Below, in pieces: positions 44,601 through 52,367 of a stretch of 64,000 bases of DNA. Under the pieces are notes generated by a model that had not been told where the DNA came from, searched no databases, and was given only the letters and a program-made list of their open reading frames with translations. The position numbers and the translations under genes were made by a program. Origin of the DNA: Williamsia limnetica (GTDB taxonomy: Bacteria > Actinomycetota > Actinomycetes > Mycobacteriales > Mycobacteriaceae). How positions within the stretch are numbered: position 1 is the first letter of the stretch; each line of letters starts with the position of its first letter. The stretch is taken from positions 248,001-312,000 of the forward strand of contig NZ_QJSP01000003.1 in assembly GCF_003217475.1 (NCBI RefSeq), written 5' to 3'.

Positions 44601-45524
44601 ATGGACTTCACACCAGACGAGCACGGTCTGATTCGTCGCCGGGTCATCATAAAGTCGGGCATCGGTACGGATTCGGAGCTTCGATCGGCAAAGCAAGCCG
44701 GCGACCTGCAGTCGATCGTCCGTGGCGTCTCGGCTCCCGTTGACGAAGAACAACTCTCGCACGATGCCACATACCGTCGTGCGGTGATCGCCGTCGCCGG
44801 CCGCTCTCGCGTTCGGATCGTCAGCCACCAATCGGCGGCGGTCATGCACGGCATGGCGCTGCTGAAACCCGACAGACGGCACGTACACATGACTGCTCTA
44901 TCGAAGGGCAAAGTCGAAGGTGATGTCCATGTCCACCAGGGTGACCTTGCCGCGGGCGACGTCGTCATGGTCGACGGCATTCGGGTCACCAGTCGAGCAC
45001 TCACTGCTTGCGATGTAGCCAGAAGCGGCAGCTTCGAGCAGGCGGTCTCGGCACTCGATACTGCACTCCGCGAGGGGGTTCCGATTGTGGAACTGCATGC
45101 AATCGTGGCGCGATTTCCGTACGCAGAAGGAATCGGGACGTTGCGGAACGCGCTGATGGTCGCCGACGGTGACGCCGAGTCCGTCGGCGAATCTCTCAGC
45201 CGCGCATTGATGGTCGGTTGGGATGACATCCCGGTGCCGACCCTTCAACCCAGTTTTTACGACGACGAGGGATTCATAGGCCGGACCGACTTCGGCTGGG
45301 AAGGCAAGGTTGTCGGCGAGTTCGATGGCAAGACGAAATACCTGCGTTCGTGGCGCCCGGGTGAGCCTCCAGAAGAAACGGTGTATCGAGAGAAAGTGCG
45401 CGAAGACAGACTCCGCGCGCTCGGCCTCATCGTTGTGCGATGGACCTGGGACGACCTGATGCGACCGGATCGGCTCCACGCCAAACTGCAGAAGGCCCTG
45501 CGACAGGCCGGAATCATCGCGTAG
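44601..45524 (+). CDS. AbiEi-like N-terminus plus PD-(D/E)XK nuclease-like protein
   Basis: A 307-residue protein. The N-terminal two thirds resemble AbiEi-family antitoxin-type proteins (VRIVSHQSAAVMHGMALL, then a beta-rich TSRALTACDVARSGSFEQAV region). The C-terminal 90 residues look like a Vsr/DUF559-type nuclease: Glu/Ser in VGESLSRALM, Asp in GRTDFGWEG, Glu-Phe-Asp in VGEFDGKTKY, then VYREKVREDRLRALG and VVRWTWDD. It is a clear paralogue of the gene at 57441. No AbiEii toxin gene is next to it. The start is the ATG before DFTPDEHG; no strong ribosome site is seen. It is framed by nested palindromes. Confidence 0.78.
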   Translation: MDFTPDEHGLIRRRVIIKSGIGTDSELRSAKQAGDLQSIVRGVSAPVDEEQLSHDATYRRAVIAVAGRSRVRIVSHQSAAVMHGMALLKPDRRHVHMTALSKGKVEGDVHVHQGDLAAGDVVMVDGIRVTSRALTACDVARSGSFEQAVSALDTALREGVPIVELHAIVARFPYAEGIGTLRNALMVADGDAESVGESLSRALMVGWDDIPVPTLQPSFYDDEGFIGRTDFGWEGKVVGEFDGKTKYLRSWRPGEPPEETVYREKVREDRLRALGLIVVRWTWDDLMRPDRLHAKLQKALRQAGIIA

Positions 45525-45535
45525 GCCCCATACTT

Positions 45536-45614
45536 CCTCCGACACCAGCCACCTCCTCCGACTGCAACCGGAGGAACAGGACGAAGTCGGAGGAACTGAC
45601 ACATCCTCCGACTT
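45536..45614. repeat. Nested four-arm palindrome, CCTCCGAC family, 3' of nuclease gene
   Basis: Arms: CCTCCGAC (45536-45543), CCTCCGAC (45555-45562), CCGGAGGA (45568-45575), GTCGGAGGA (45586-45594), then a fifth CCTCCGAC at 45605-45612. Arm order and spacing match the 5' element. Bases 45588-45614 duplicate 44437-44463 exactly (27 bases). It starts 11 bases after the nuclease stop. Confidence 0.88.
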
Positions 45615-45635
45615 CGGGGAGCGCCGTCCCGCTAA

Positions 45636-47153
45636 CTAGTACCCGATGAAGCGATCGGTGTGTACCCGCCAGGGCTGCCAGCGGAGTTCAGGTTCGGCTC
45701 GGATCAGCATCGGCTTGAGTGCTGCCAGCATCGCCGGTGGCCCGGACAGGTAGTAATGCGCGCCGGGACGGGCGACGGATTCGATCTCTTCCACACTGAC
45801 CAATCCACCCACGACGGTGATCACCTGGGCCCCGAGGTTCTTCGCCGCGTCCAGAACATCGGCGTACACCAACCGGTCGTCGGCGTTGGCCGCGTAGATC
45901 ATCGAAACGTGGGACAGATCGCCGCCGGTTCGTGCAGTCAGCTCGGCGAGCATGGACCGGAACGGGGTGACCCCGATGCCCCCGGCGATGAAGACGGTGG
46001 GGGTTGAGGTCTTGCGGGGCAATGTGAAGTCGCCGCCCACCTCGTCGACGTACAGCCTGGTGGTAGAGCCGTCGATCAGACCCTTCTTGAACGCGGATGG
46101 TTCACCGACAGCGGTGAATCCGAAGCGCGTCTGAGACTCGGACGGTGCTCCGGCCAGCGAGAGCACCCGCCGGGTGCCCTGTTTGTCCGGCGACGGACTC
46201 CAGGTGGCCGCCGAGATCTGCGCCCACTGTCCGGGCCGAAACCGCAGCGGCGGCGTGGCGAGAACCTCGTACGTGTCGACACCGATCGGCCGTACCGACT
46301 CCACGGAGAGCACGGTTCGCCGCCACTGCATCCCGACGATGAATGTGAAGAGGCTGCCGGCGAGCAACGCGATCTCGGGGACGAACGCGAGCGTGAAGTC
46401 GGACGTGATCTCGAACGTCTGGCCCCAGAACATCAGTACACCGACGAGCGCCGCGTAGCCGACCTTGAGGATCCGCGTCGCGGGTGAGGTGAGTGGCTCG
46501 GTCAGCATGATCGCCGCGACGAACAGCAACGGCGTCGATGTGAAACCCAAGTCGAGCGCCTCACCGATCGGCGTGTCCGCATCGAGGGCGACGACGATGA
46601 TCGTCAGGACCGACACCACGACGAAGACACCGACCAGCCACCACTCGCGCAGTTTCCACACCACCGCCGCGCCGATCACGATCATGGCGATGAGCAGCGG
46701 TTCGGCAGCAATCCACCAGACCGGATACTCGAACGGTCCGATGGAGAAGTAGGCGAGCAGATAGCTGATCACCGCGCCCGCGACCGCCGGATTGACGATG
46801 TGGCGGCGGCGCACGGCAAGGACGTACTTCGAGGCGCTCGCGACCGCGGCGGCGAGCACCAGTCCCCACGCGGCGTCGGAATCGGTGACGCCGGGGAAGA
46901 TGAAGAACAGGATCAAGGCGGTGATCAACCACGATTCGCTGCCGGGTGGGACCCGTACGATTGCGGCGCACGCGTAGGTGACGACGCCGCAGACGATGAC
47001 GAGGATTGCCAGCGATCCCAGCAACTGTGTTGCGGTATAGGCGAAGTCGGTGCCCGAGGCCGCAACGGCCAGCGAGTACGCGGCCAACAGCACCAGCGCC
47101 AGCAACACAAAGCGATACATCGAGATCCGGTCGATGAGGCGGACGAACGTCAT
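45636..47153 (-). CDS. NqrB/RnfD-like membrane domain fused to ferredoxin reductase domain
   Basis: A 505-residue fusion. Residues 1-265 carry about nine membrane helices resembling the NqrB/RnfD core (LITALILFFIFPG, HIVNPAVAGAVISYLLAYF, FTSTPLLFVAAIMLTEPLTS). Residues about 275-505 form an FNR-type module: FRPGQWAQIS, FAD segment RRVLSLAGAPS, NAD-binding AGGIGVTPFRSML and the end YYLSGPPAML. No 2Fe-2S Cys cluster is present. It likely moves electrons from cytoplasmic NAD(P)H across the membrane to the flavinylated partner. It overlaps apbE by 4 bases. Confidence 0.82.
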   Translation of the reverse strand: MTFVRLIDRISMYRFVLLALVLLAAYSLAVAASGTDFAYTATQLLGSLAILVIVCGVVTYACAAIVRVPPGSESWLITALILFFIFPGVTDSDAAWGLVLAAAVASASKYVLAVRRRHIVNPAVAGAVISYLLAYFSIGPFEYPVWWIAAEPLLIAMIVIGAAVVWKLREWWLVGVFVVVSVLTIIVVALDADTPIGEALDLGFTSTPLLFVAAIMLTEPLTSPATRILKVGYAALVGVLMFWGQTFEITSDFTLAFVPEIALLAGSLFTFIVGMQWRRTVLSVESVRPIGVDTYEVLATPPLRFRPGQWAQISAATWSPSPDKQGTRRVLSLAGAPSESQTRFGFTAVGEPSAFKKGLIDGSTTRLYVDEVGGDFTLPRKTSTPTVFIAGGIGVTPFRSMLAELTARTGGDLSHVSMIYAANADDRLVYADVLDAAKNLGAQVITVVGGLVSVEEIESVARPGAHYYLSGPPAMLAALKPMLIRAEPELRWQPWRVHTDRFIGY

Positions 47154-48025
47154 AGAAAGAGCTCCAGTTCTCGAGCGTGAGAGTGCTCCACGCTGCCGTT
47201 GGCCCGCACGACCACGTAGTCGAACCGGAAGTCACTGAGCAATTGCTGCGGAGGACAGAAGAACAGCGCGGTCGACAGACCGTCGGCGGTCAGGGTGTCA
47301 TCGGCGATCACCCAGGTGGCGAGCACCTCTCGGGTTGGTCTACCGCTCCGGGGATCGACGATGTGGTGCCAATCGGCCCACGCTCGCCGGTTACTCGCCG
47401 ACCCGCAGATCGCGTTGTTCTCGATCACCACGGTGCCGATGGCCTTTGTCGGATCGGTCGGGTGCTCGAGGGCGATGCGGTGCGGCGCCGCACCGGCCCT
47501 GATGTCACCGCTGCCGTTGACGAGGAACTCGGGGAACCCGGCCTCTTCGATGAGCCGCGACACCCGGTCGACAGCGAACCCCTTCCCGCAGGCGCCGACG
47601 TCGATCAGGGTGGGCCGACTCGTGCTCAGGGCGCCCTGCCAGCCGGTGATCACGTCGTCCCAGGCAGGTACCGCTGCCACGGTGTCGGCGGGCCGCAGCG
47701 CGTACCCGGCGCCGTACCCGGCATCGTCCAGCGTCTGTCCCACCAGCGGCGTGACGAGACCGTCCGTGGCCTCGTAGAGACGCCGATGAAGGTCGATCAT
47801 CGGCTGATCAGATTCTGCGACGGGGTACTGCCCCGCAGCGCGGGCGATCTCGGCGACCACCGAATCCGACCGAAACCTCGACCACACCTGGTCGATACGG
47901 CCGAGTTCGGCGGCGATCTGTGCGCGGAGCTCCCCGGGGATCGGCTGCGGCAACGCGATGTCCCAGGCCGTCCCCAGTGCGCTGAACTCCCATACAGACG
48001 TCGCCGCCGCCGAGCCGATGATCAC
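47150..48025 (-). CDS. apbE: FAD:protein FMN transferase
   Basis: A 291-residue ApbE enzyme that links FMN covalently to Ser/Thr of target proteins. Motifs are intact: RIDQVWSRFRSDS, ATDGLVTPLVG, the key IDVGACGKGFAVDRV, VNGSGDIRAG, HHIVDPRSGRP and the metal site in TADGLSTALFF. It has no signal peptide, so it should act in the cytoplasm or before export. It overlaps both neighbours by 4 bases, fixing its place between the FMN-binding lipoprotein and the membrane reductase. Confidence 0.93.
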   Translation of the reverse strand: MIIGSAAATSVWEFSALGTAWDIALPQPIPGELRAQIAAELGRIDQVWSRFRSDSVVAEIARAAGQYPVAESDQPMIDLHRRLYEATDGLVTPLVGQTLDDAGYGAGYALRPADTVAAVPAWDDVITGWQGALSTSRPTLIDVGACGKGFAVDRVSRLIEEAGFPEFLVNGSGDIRAGAAPHRIALEHPTDPTKAIGTVVIENNAICGSASNRRAWADWHHIVDPRSGRPTREVLATWVIADDTLTADGLSTALFFCPPQQLLSDFRFDYVVVRANGSVEHSHARELELFL

Positions 48026-48528
48026 GCCTGGGCTTCGCTCTTGATCTGATCGATCGCGTTGTTGAAACCACCCGAGGTCAACGATGAGCCGGACACCTTG
48101 CTGACATCGAGCTCGTCGATGCTCTTGCCGACCACGAGCGCGTCGATGCCGCCGGCGAACTTCTCCTGGAACTCGGCCGAGGTGCCCTTGGTCTGACTTC
48201 TGTCGAGGGTGAGCGCGGTGACCACCGAGTTCGACAGGGTGACCGTGACACCGATCGACTGCTCCCCACCGGGTGAGTTGTAGGTGCCGGTCGCCGAGTA
48301 TTCGCCATCGGCATACGGCGAGGTCGAGTTCCCCTGTGCAGCTGTTGTTTCCGCAGCTGCCGACCCGGTTTCGGCGGATGTCGCCGCTGCCGCCGTGGTC
48401 GACGGGGAAGTGCTGCCGCCATCGTCGCCGCAGGCGGCAATCGCGGCGCCGGTGGCTGCGATCACCGCAGCCACCTTGCCCGCGTTGACAATTCGGCTTG
48501 TTGCAGATGAAGTGTTGATCGAGGTCAT
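48022..48528 (-). CDS. FMN-binding domain lipoprotein
   Basis: A 168-residue protein. An N-terminal signal segment (VAAVIAATGAAIAAC) with a lipobox Cys is followed by a Ser/Thr/Ala-rich linker and a C-terminal FMN-binding-type domain (DGEYSATGTYNSPGGEQ, late VSGSSLTSGGFNNAIDQIKS). The ApbE target motif is normally S/T-G-A-T; here it is S-G-S-S-L-T, so the flavin would sit on Ser or on the next Thr. It probably holds covalent FMN outside the membrane and receives electrons from the NqrB-like/FNR fusion. It is the first gene of the operon. Confidence 0.82.
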   Translation of the reverse strand: MTSINTSSATSRIVNAGKVAAVIAATGAAIAACGDDGGSTSPSTTAAAATSAETGSAAAETTAAQGNSTSPYADGEYSATGTYNSPGGEQSIGVTVTLSNSVVTALTLDRSQTKGTSAEFQEKFAGGIDALVVGKSIDELDVSKVSGSSLTSGGFNNAIDQIKSEAQA

Positions 48529-48606
48529 GGTGTATATAGTGCCTGCTGAGAGTCGACCGCGGTCCGTTTGACGGGACTTTGACAGGAATCTCTCAGAACT
48601 CAGCCA

Positions 48607-48631
48607 GCTTTAAGCGTGGCCGTGTTAAAGC
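48607..48631. promoter_or_regulatory. Inverted repeat GCTTTAA-N11-TTAAAGC upstream of flavin operon
   Basis: A perfect 7-bp inverted repeat with an 11-bp spacer lies in the 136-base gap between the VWA gene and the FMN-binding lipoprotein, about 80 bases before the latter's start. The arms are AT-rich against a GC-rich background, fitting an operator or a TTTAAA-type promoter feature. Confidence 0.45.
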
Positions 48632-48664
48632 GGTCTACCTGGCGTTTCACGGCTGTAGTTCACA

Positions 48665-50335
48665 CTAGCGACCAGCCGCCTCGATGCGCGATGCCACCGC
48701 ATCGACGAACACCGTGGAGATGTCGGCAGCCGATTCGGCGACATAGCTGGTGCCACCGGTGGCATCGGCGATCTGCTGCAGCGAGTCAGCGTCAGCGTCC
48801 TCGGTGATGCCGATGGTCAGGATGAGCACCGGCCTGGCCGGGTCCTCGAGCGCCTTCAGCTCAGCCAGCAGCCCCTGAAGGCTGATCGAGTTGTCGTCCT
48901 CGTTCTGACCGTCGGTCAGGATGATGACACTGTTCGAGAAGTTGGGGTCGTAGCTGTCCTGTACCTCTTTGAAGGCGGCCAGCGTCGTGTCGTAGAGCCC
49001 GGTCGCGCCGCCGAGGCGGTCGGGCAACGTCACGATCTGCGACTCCAGGTACTGGCGGTGTGTCTGCCCGTCCGCGTCGACGGTGTCGAGGCGCTCGATC
49101 GGCGCGATCGGAAGCCAGTCCTGTCCCTGCCCGCCCAAGTTGATCGAGAACAGCCACGCACCCAATGCGGTGTTGTTCGGGAACAACTTCAGCCCGTTCT
49201 GACTGGCCTCCACCAGCATCTCGGCACGCGTGGAGTCCCCCGCAGGTTCCTCCATCGAGCCCGACGCATCTTCGACGACAAGACTGCGGATCGGCACGCC
49301 GAGTACCGCCCACTGTCGCAGCGCCTTGTCCTCCTGCGATGGATCCTTGAGGGTCAGTACCGTCACCGGACCGACCCCACCCTCGGGGCCCGGCGCATCC
49401 ACCGACGTACGGAATCCACTGGCGGTCAGGGCCTGTGCGCCCTGATCAGAGGCGATCTGCTCGGCGAGCTTCGCGCCCGCCTTCGCGATGGTGTCCTTGC
49501 GGGCGGCCGACGCGGTGTTGAGCATCGGGTAGTCCAAGACCATCGTCCCGTCGGCCGGGATCGACGGTGTCAGACCGCTGTCGGGATTCGCGCGTGCGAA
49601 CTCGATGAAATGCTGCTCACTGACAACGGTCGGGGAATCGCTGCCCGCGGCCAGCGCGAGGCGGTCGCCGTCGGAGTCGCCGCCGACGCGCGCGTTGCCC
49701 TGCTGCAGCGCGAGCAGTGTCATGGCGTCGGTGAACTCTTTGCGGGTGATCGCGCCGTCCTGTTCGGCGGCCAGCGCGCCGACAATGGGTGCATCGCCGG
49801 TGCTCGAGTCGATCGGATTGCCCAGACGCAGCCCGGGCAGCGTCATGACGTCAACCCAGTTCTGCAGCGGTGCAGCATCTTTGGCCACAACCACCACGGG
49901 ACTCGCCGCCACGGAGTCGGCGATGATGTCGGGTGACACGCGAACCTGATCGGTGACCTTGCGTGCCCTCGTCTGAGAGTCCGCGATCCACAGATCCGGA
50001 GCCTGATCGCCCTTGGTCAGCTGCCCGGCAACGTTGGCACCACTGACCGCCGTGACCGTGAAGTCATAGCAGGATCCGCTCGATGCCTGCGCCGCGACCG
50101 GCTTGAGGGTGCCGGCCATCGACGGGTCGGCGATCACCGCGACCGCCTCCCGGGAATCGCAATCGGTCCCCGACCCATCCCACACAGTGCGCCACAAGAT
50201 CAGTCCCGCCACCAGCACCGCGACCAGCACCAGAGCGACAAGAGCCCAACGTCCCCCGCTACCCCGTCCGCCGTCACGATGCCCGCTGAATCCGAACTCT
50301 TCATCGGCGCTGCTGTCGACTCCATGTCGACCCAT
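48665..50335 (-). CDS. VWA-domain protein with substrate-binding-like region
   Basis: A 556-residue membrane-anchored protein. One transmembrane helix (WALVALVLVAVLVAGLILW, about residues 30-50) is followed by an extracytoplasmic region like bacterial solute-binding proteins (about 60-320) and a von Willebrand factor A domain with the MIDAS D-A-S-G-S (VVEDASGSM), a Thr region and ILTDGQNED. VWA domains bind partners through a metal ion; the solute-binding part hints at ligand-dependent adhesion or assembly. The start is unsure: ATG at 50335 or one at 50377. It precedes the flavin operon on the same strand. Confidence 0.8.
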   Translation of the reverse strand: MGRHGVDSSADEEFGFSGHRDGGRGSGGRWALVALVLVAVLVAGLILWRTVWDGSGTDCDSREAVAVIADPSMAGTLKPVAAQASSGSCYDFTVTAVSGANVAGQLTKGDQAPDLWIADSQTRARKVTDQVRVSPDIIADSVAASPVVVVAKDAAPLQNWVDVMTLPGLRLGNPIDSSTGDAPIVGALAAEQDGAITRKEFTDAMTLLALQQGNARVGGDSDGDRLALAAGSDSPTVVSEQHFIEFARANPDSGLTPSIPADGTMVLDYPMLNTASAARKDTIAKAGAKLAEQIASDQGAQALTASGFRTSVDAPGPEGGVGPVTVLTLKDPSQEDKALRQWAVLGVPIRSLVVEDASGSMEEPAGDSTRAEMLVEASQNGLKLFPNNTALGAWLFSINLGGQGQDWLPIAPIERLDTVDADGQTHRQYLESQIVTLPDRLGGATGLYDTTLAAFKEVQDSYDPNFSNSVIILTDGQNEDDNSISLQGLLAELKALEDPARPVLILTIGITEDADADSLQQIADATGGTSYVAESAADISTVFVDAVASRIEAAGR

Positions 50336-50394
50336 CCCCTCACCACCTTGTTTCGAGGCTCGCCGGATTCTATACACAGGTGGCGACGGCGATG

Positions 50395-50832
50395 TCAGGC
50401 GTAGAGGTCGTGGAACTTCTGGAGTGAGGTGTGGATGTCTCCCTTGACGACCTTCGCGGCCGCCCGCCCGGCGAGCCCGATCATCGGCAGGCCCCCGAGT
50501 TCGAGTTCGAAGGTGAGGTCGGTGCCGTCACCGGCGGGGGCGACCTCGAGGATCAGGGTCACCTTCACCCCGCCCTTGCCCTCGCCCTTCAAGCTGACGC
50601 GACGGGGCGGGTCGTAGTCGTCGACAACCCAGTTGAACCGCACGCGGGTGCCCTTGGCGGCGACGACCGACGACACCTTGGTGCCCTTTCCGATCTCCCC
50701 CGGCCCCGGGAGTTCACTGCGCCACCCGTCGTGAATGACAAGCCATTCACCGAATCGGGACAGGTCCAGCGCATGCTCCCACGCCTGTGCCGGCGCCAAG
50801 CCGACCTTGATCGAGTCTTTGACCTTTGCCAT
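50395..50832 (-). CDS. Rv0910-like SRPBCC toxin/polyketide cyclase family protein
   Basis: A 145-residue START-fold protein. It follows M. tuberculosis Rv0910 along its length: AWEHALDLSRFGEWLVIHDGW against the homologue's similar W-L-T-I-H segment, then the GEGKGGVKVTLI strand and a final DIHTSLQKFHDL helix. Rv0910 has been described as the toxin partner of Rv0909. Here an intact lipase gene stands between this gene and the Rv0909-like gene, so the pair is split though still on one strand. A role as lipid- or small-molecule-binding protein is equally possible. Confidence 0.82.
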   Translation of the reverse strand: MAKVKDSIKVGLAPAQAWEHALDLSRFGEWLVIHDGWRSELPGPGEIGKGTKVSSVVAAKGTRVRFNWVVDDYDPPRRVSLKGEGKGGVKVTLILEVAPAGDGTDLTFELELGGLPMIGLAGRAAAKVVKGDIHTSLQKFHDLYA

Positions 50833-50889
50833 GCCGCTGACGTTAGCGTCCGAAGTACCGCAGTGGTGCGAGCGGCCGCCCGTGTCCGC

Positions 50890-52155
50890 TCAGACGGGGC
50901 AACTATTGGGCGCAGGCTGGTCCGCGAATCGGTCAGTGATCCAGTCGACGGCGGTCCCGGTGACCCCGAGGTTGGTGTGCCCACCGTCAGGTTTGCGCAC
51001 GACCTCGATGACGTCGCCCGCAGCGCAGGCACGTTGTAGCGCCGCTGTGGTCCAGGCCGACAATATGATGGTGTCCTGGTCGCCATAGGCAACGAACAAC
51101 GGACCGTCCGCCCGGCGAGCGGGCAGGGCATCACCTTGCAAGATCTCGCGAATCCTGTCGGCGGCATCCTGGTCTGCGATCGCCGCATCGCCGGGGGCGA
51201 TCGACATGGCGGCGCTGAAGCGATCCGCCGTCGACGTCGGGCCGCAGGAAGTGAACACATCAGCGCCCGCGGCGAGACCGCCGCGCATGTAGTCACTCGG
51301 ATCCAGATCGGGGTACACCTCGCGGAGCCCGGCGACCAGGTTCGGGATGAAGATCTTCTGGGCGTCGGTGTACTTGGTGTCGACCCCGGCGGCCGTGATC
51401 GGTGAGACGTCGGCAGCGGGCGCCAGCGCAGCCGCTCCCACGAATTCCAGTCCCTGCCCGTAGTCACCGGCGGCCTCCGCGGACGCCCAGGCGGCTTGCC
51501 CGCCTTGTGACGCACCGATGGCCGCCCAGCGATCGGAGGTGTTCGGGACGATGTTCCGGGCCGCGCGCACCGCATCGATCATGTTGAAGGCGACGGTTTT
51601 CGGTTCGAGGTACGGATGCGGCCGGGGGTTGCTCACCGCGGTCCCGAGCCCCTGGTAGTCACTGGCGGCGACAACGAATCCACGATTGAGCAGGCGGGTC
51701 ACGTTGCCGGCTTCGCCGAGGAGGTCGGGATAGTCGGACGGACCGCAGCTCGGATCGGCGCCTGTCGTGCCGTGGCCCAGCGCGACGATCGGCCACCCGC
51801 CCGGCGGCGGATCACCCTCGGGCACCGCGATCACGCCCGAGACCTCGGTACCGAACCCGCCCCCGTATCCGGCGGTCGACCGGTAGACCACGCGGCTCAA
51901 GGTCCCGGCAGCGCCGAGATCGGCACTGGCCTCGAACGGCTCTTCCGAGACGATCGCTCCGCGCTCGGCAGGCGAGGGCGCCGGGGGCCGGGACGAGGAC
52001 TGGGACGACGGGGACTGGGACGACGGGGACTGGGCCTGTGACGCCGCCGGCGACGACGACAGCGCCTGGCCGTCGTCGTCGCCGGTGGAACACGCGGTGA
52101 TCGCGAGCAGTGCGACTGCAGGCGCGACCAGCGCTGTGGCCAGCTTCTTGATCAG
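50890..52155 (-). CDS. Secretory lipase (LIP family) lipoprotein
   Basis: About 421 residues. Signal peptide KKLATALVAPAVALLAI with lipobox ITAC, a Ser/Pro/Gln-rich linker, then an alpha/beta-hydrolase domain of the LIP type. The nucleophile Ser is in GASQGGQAAW, an oxyanion region in ALGHGTTGADPSC, and a late His in DGGHTNLG. It probably hydrolyses lipid esters at the cell surface. The start is uncertain: CTG at 52155, nine bases after the Rv0909-like stop, gives a normal signal peptide; GTG at 52224 would overlap that gene. Its coding region separates the antitoxin and toxin-like genes. Confidence 0.8.
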   Translation of the reverse strand: MIKKLATALVAPAVALLAITACSTGDDDGQALSSSPAASQAQSPSSQSPSSQSSSRPPAPSPAERGAIVSEEPFEASADLGAAGTLSRVVYRSTAGYGGGFGTEVSGVIAVPEGDPPPGGWPIVALGHGTTGADPSCGPSDYPDLLGEAGNVTRLLNRGFVVAASDYQGLGTAVSNPRPHPYLEPKTVAFNMIDAVRAARNIVPNTSDRWAAIGASQGGQAAWASAEAAGDYGQGLEFVGAAALAPAADVSPITAAGVDTKYTDAQKIFIPNLVAGLREVYPDLDPSDYMRGGLAAGADVFTSCGPTSTADRFSAAMSIAPGDAAIADQDAADRIREILQGDALPARRADGPLFVAYGDQDTIILSAWTTAALQRACAAGDVIEVVRKPDGGHTNLGVTGTAVDWITDRFADQPAPNSCPV

Positions 52156-52162
52156 ATACCGA

Positions 52163-52351
52163 TCAGTGCTGCTGGCCCGGGTTCTTCTTGTCGTCTTGCG
52201 CGAACTTCTTGGCGGCGTCCGCACCCTTCCTGACCTGGCCCGCGTACTTGCCCTTGGTGGCTTTGTTGACCGCGTCGGCACCCTGGTCGATGATTTTGGT
52301 GTTCTTGCTCAGGGTCGACTTGCCCTTGTTGATCAGGCCTTTGAGATCCAT
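52163..52351 (-). CDS. Rv0909-like antitoxin
   Basis: A 62-residue, Lys-rich protein (MDLKGLINKGKSTLSKNTK, then NKATKGKYAGQVRKGADAA). It resembles M. tuberculosis Rv0909 in length, composition and the K-x-x-Y/G-K-Y-A pattern, and sits next to ctpE as Rv0909 does. Rv0909 is listed as antitoxin to Rv0910. The lipase gene follows within 10 bases, so the three may be one transcript with ctpE. Confidence 0.78.
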   Translation of the reverse strand: MDLKGLINKGKSTLSKNTKIIDQGADAVNKATKGKYAGQVRKGADAAKKFAQDDKKNPGQQH

Positions 52352-52367
52352 GGGATCCTCCTTCTGG

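Noticed and set aside
44601-45524. Complete AbiE toxin-antitoxin system
   Set aside because: No AbiEii nucleotidyltransferase gene lies next to this gene or its paralogue; the C-terminus is nuclease-like instead.
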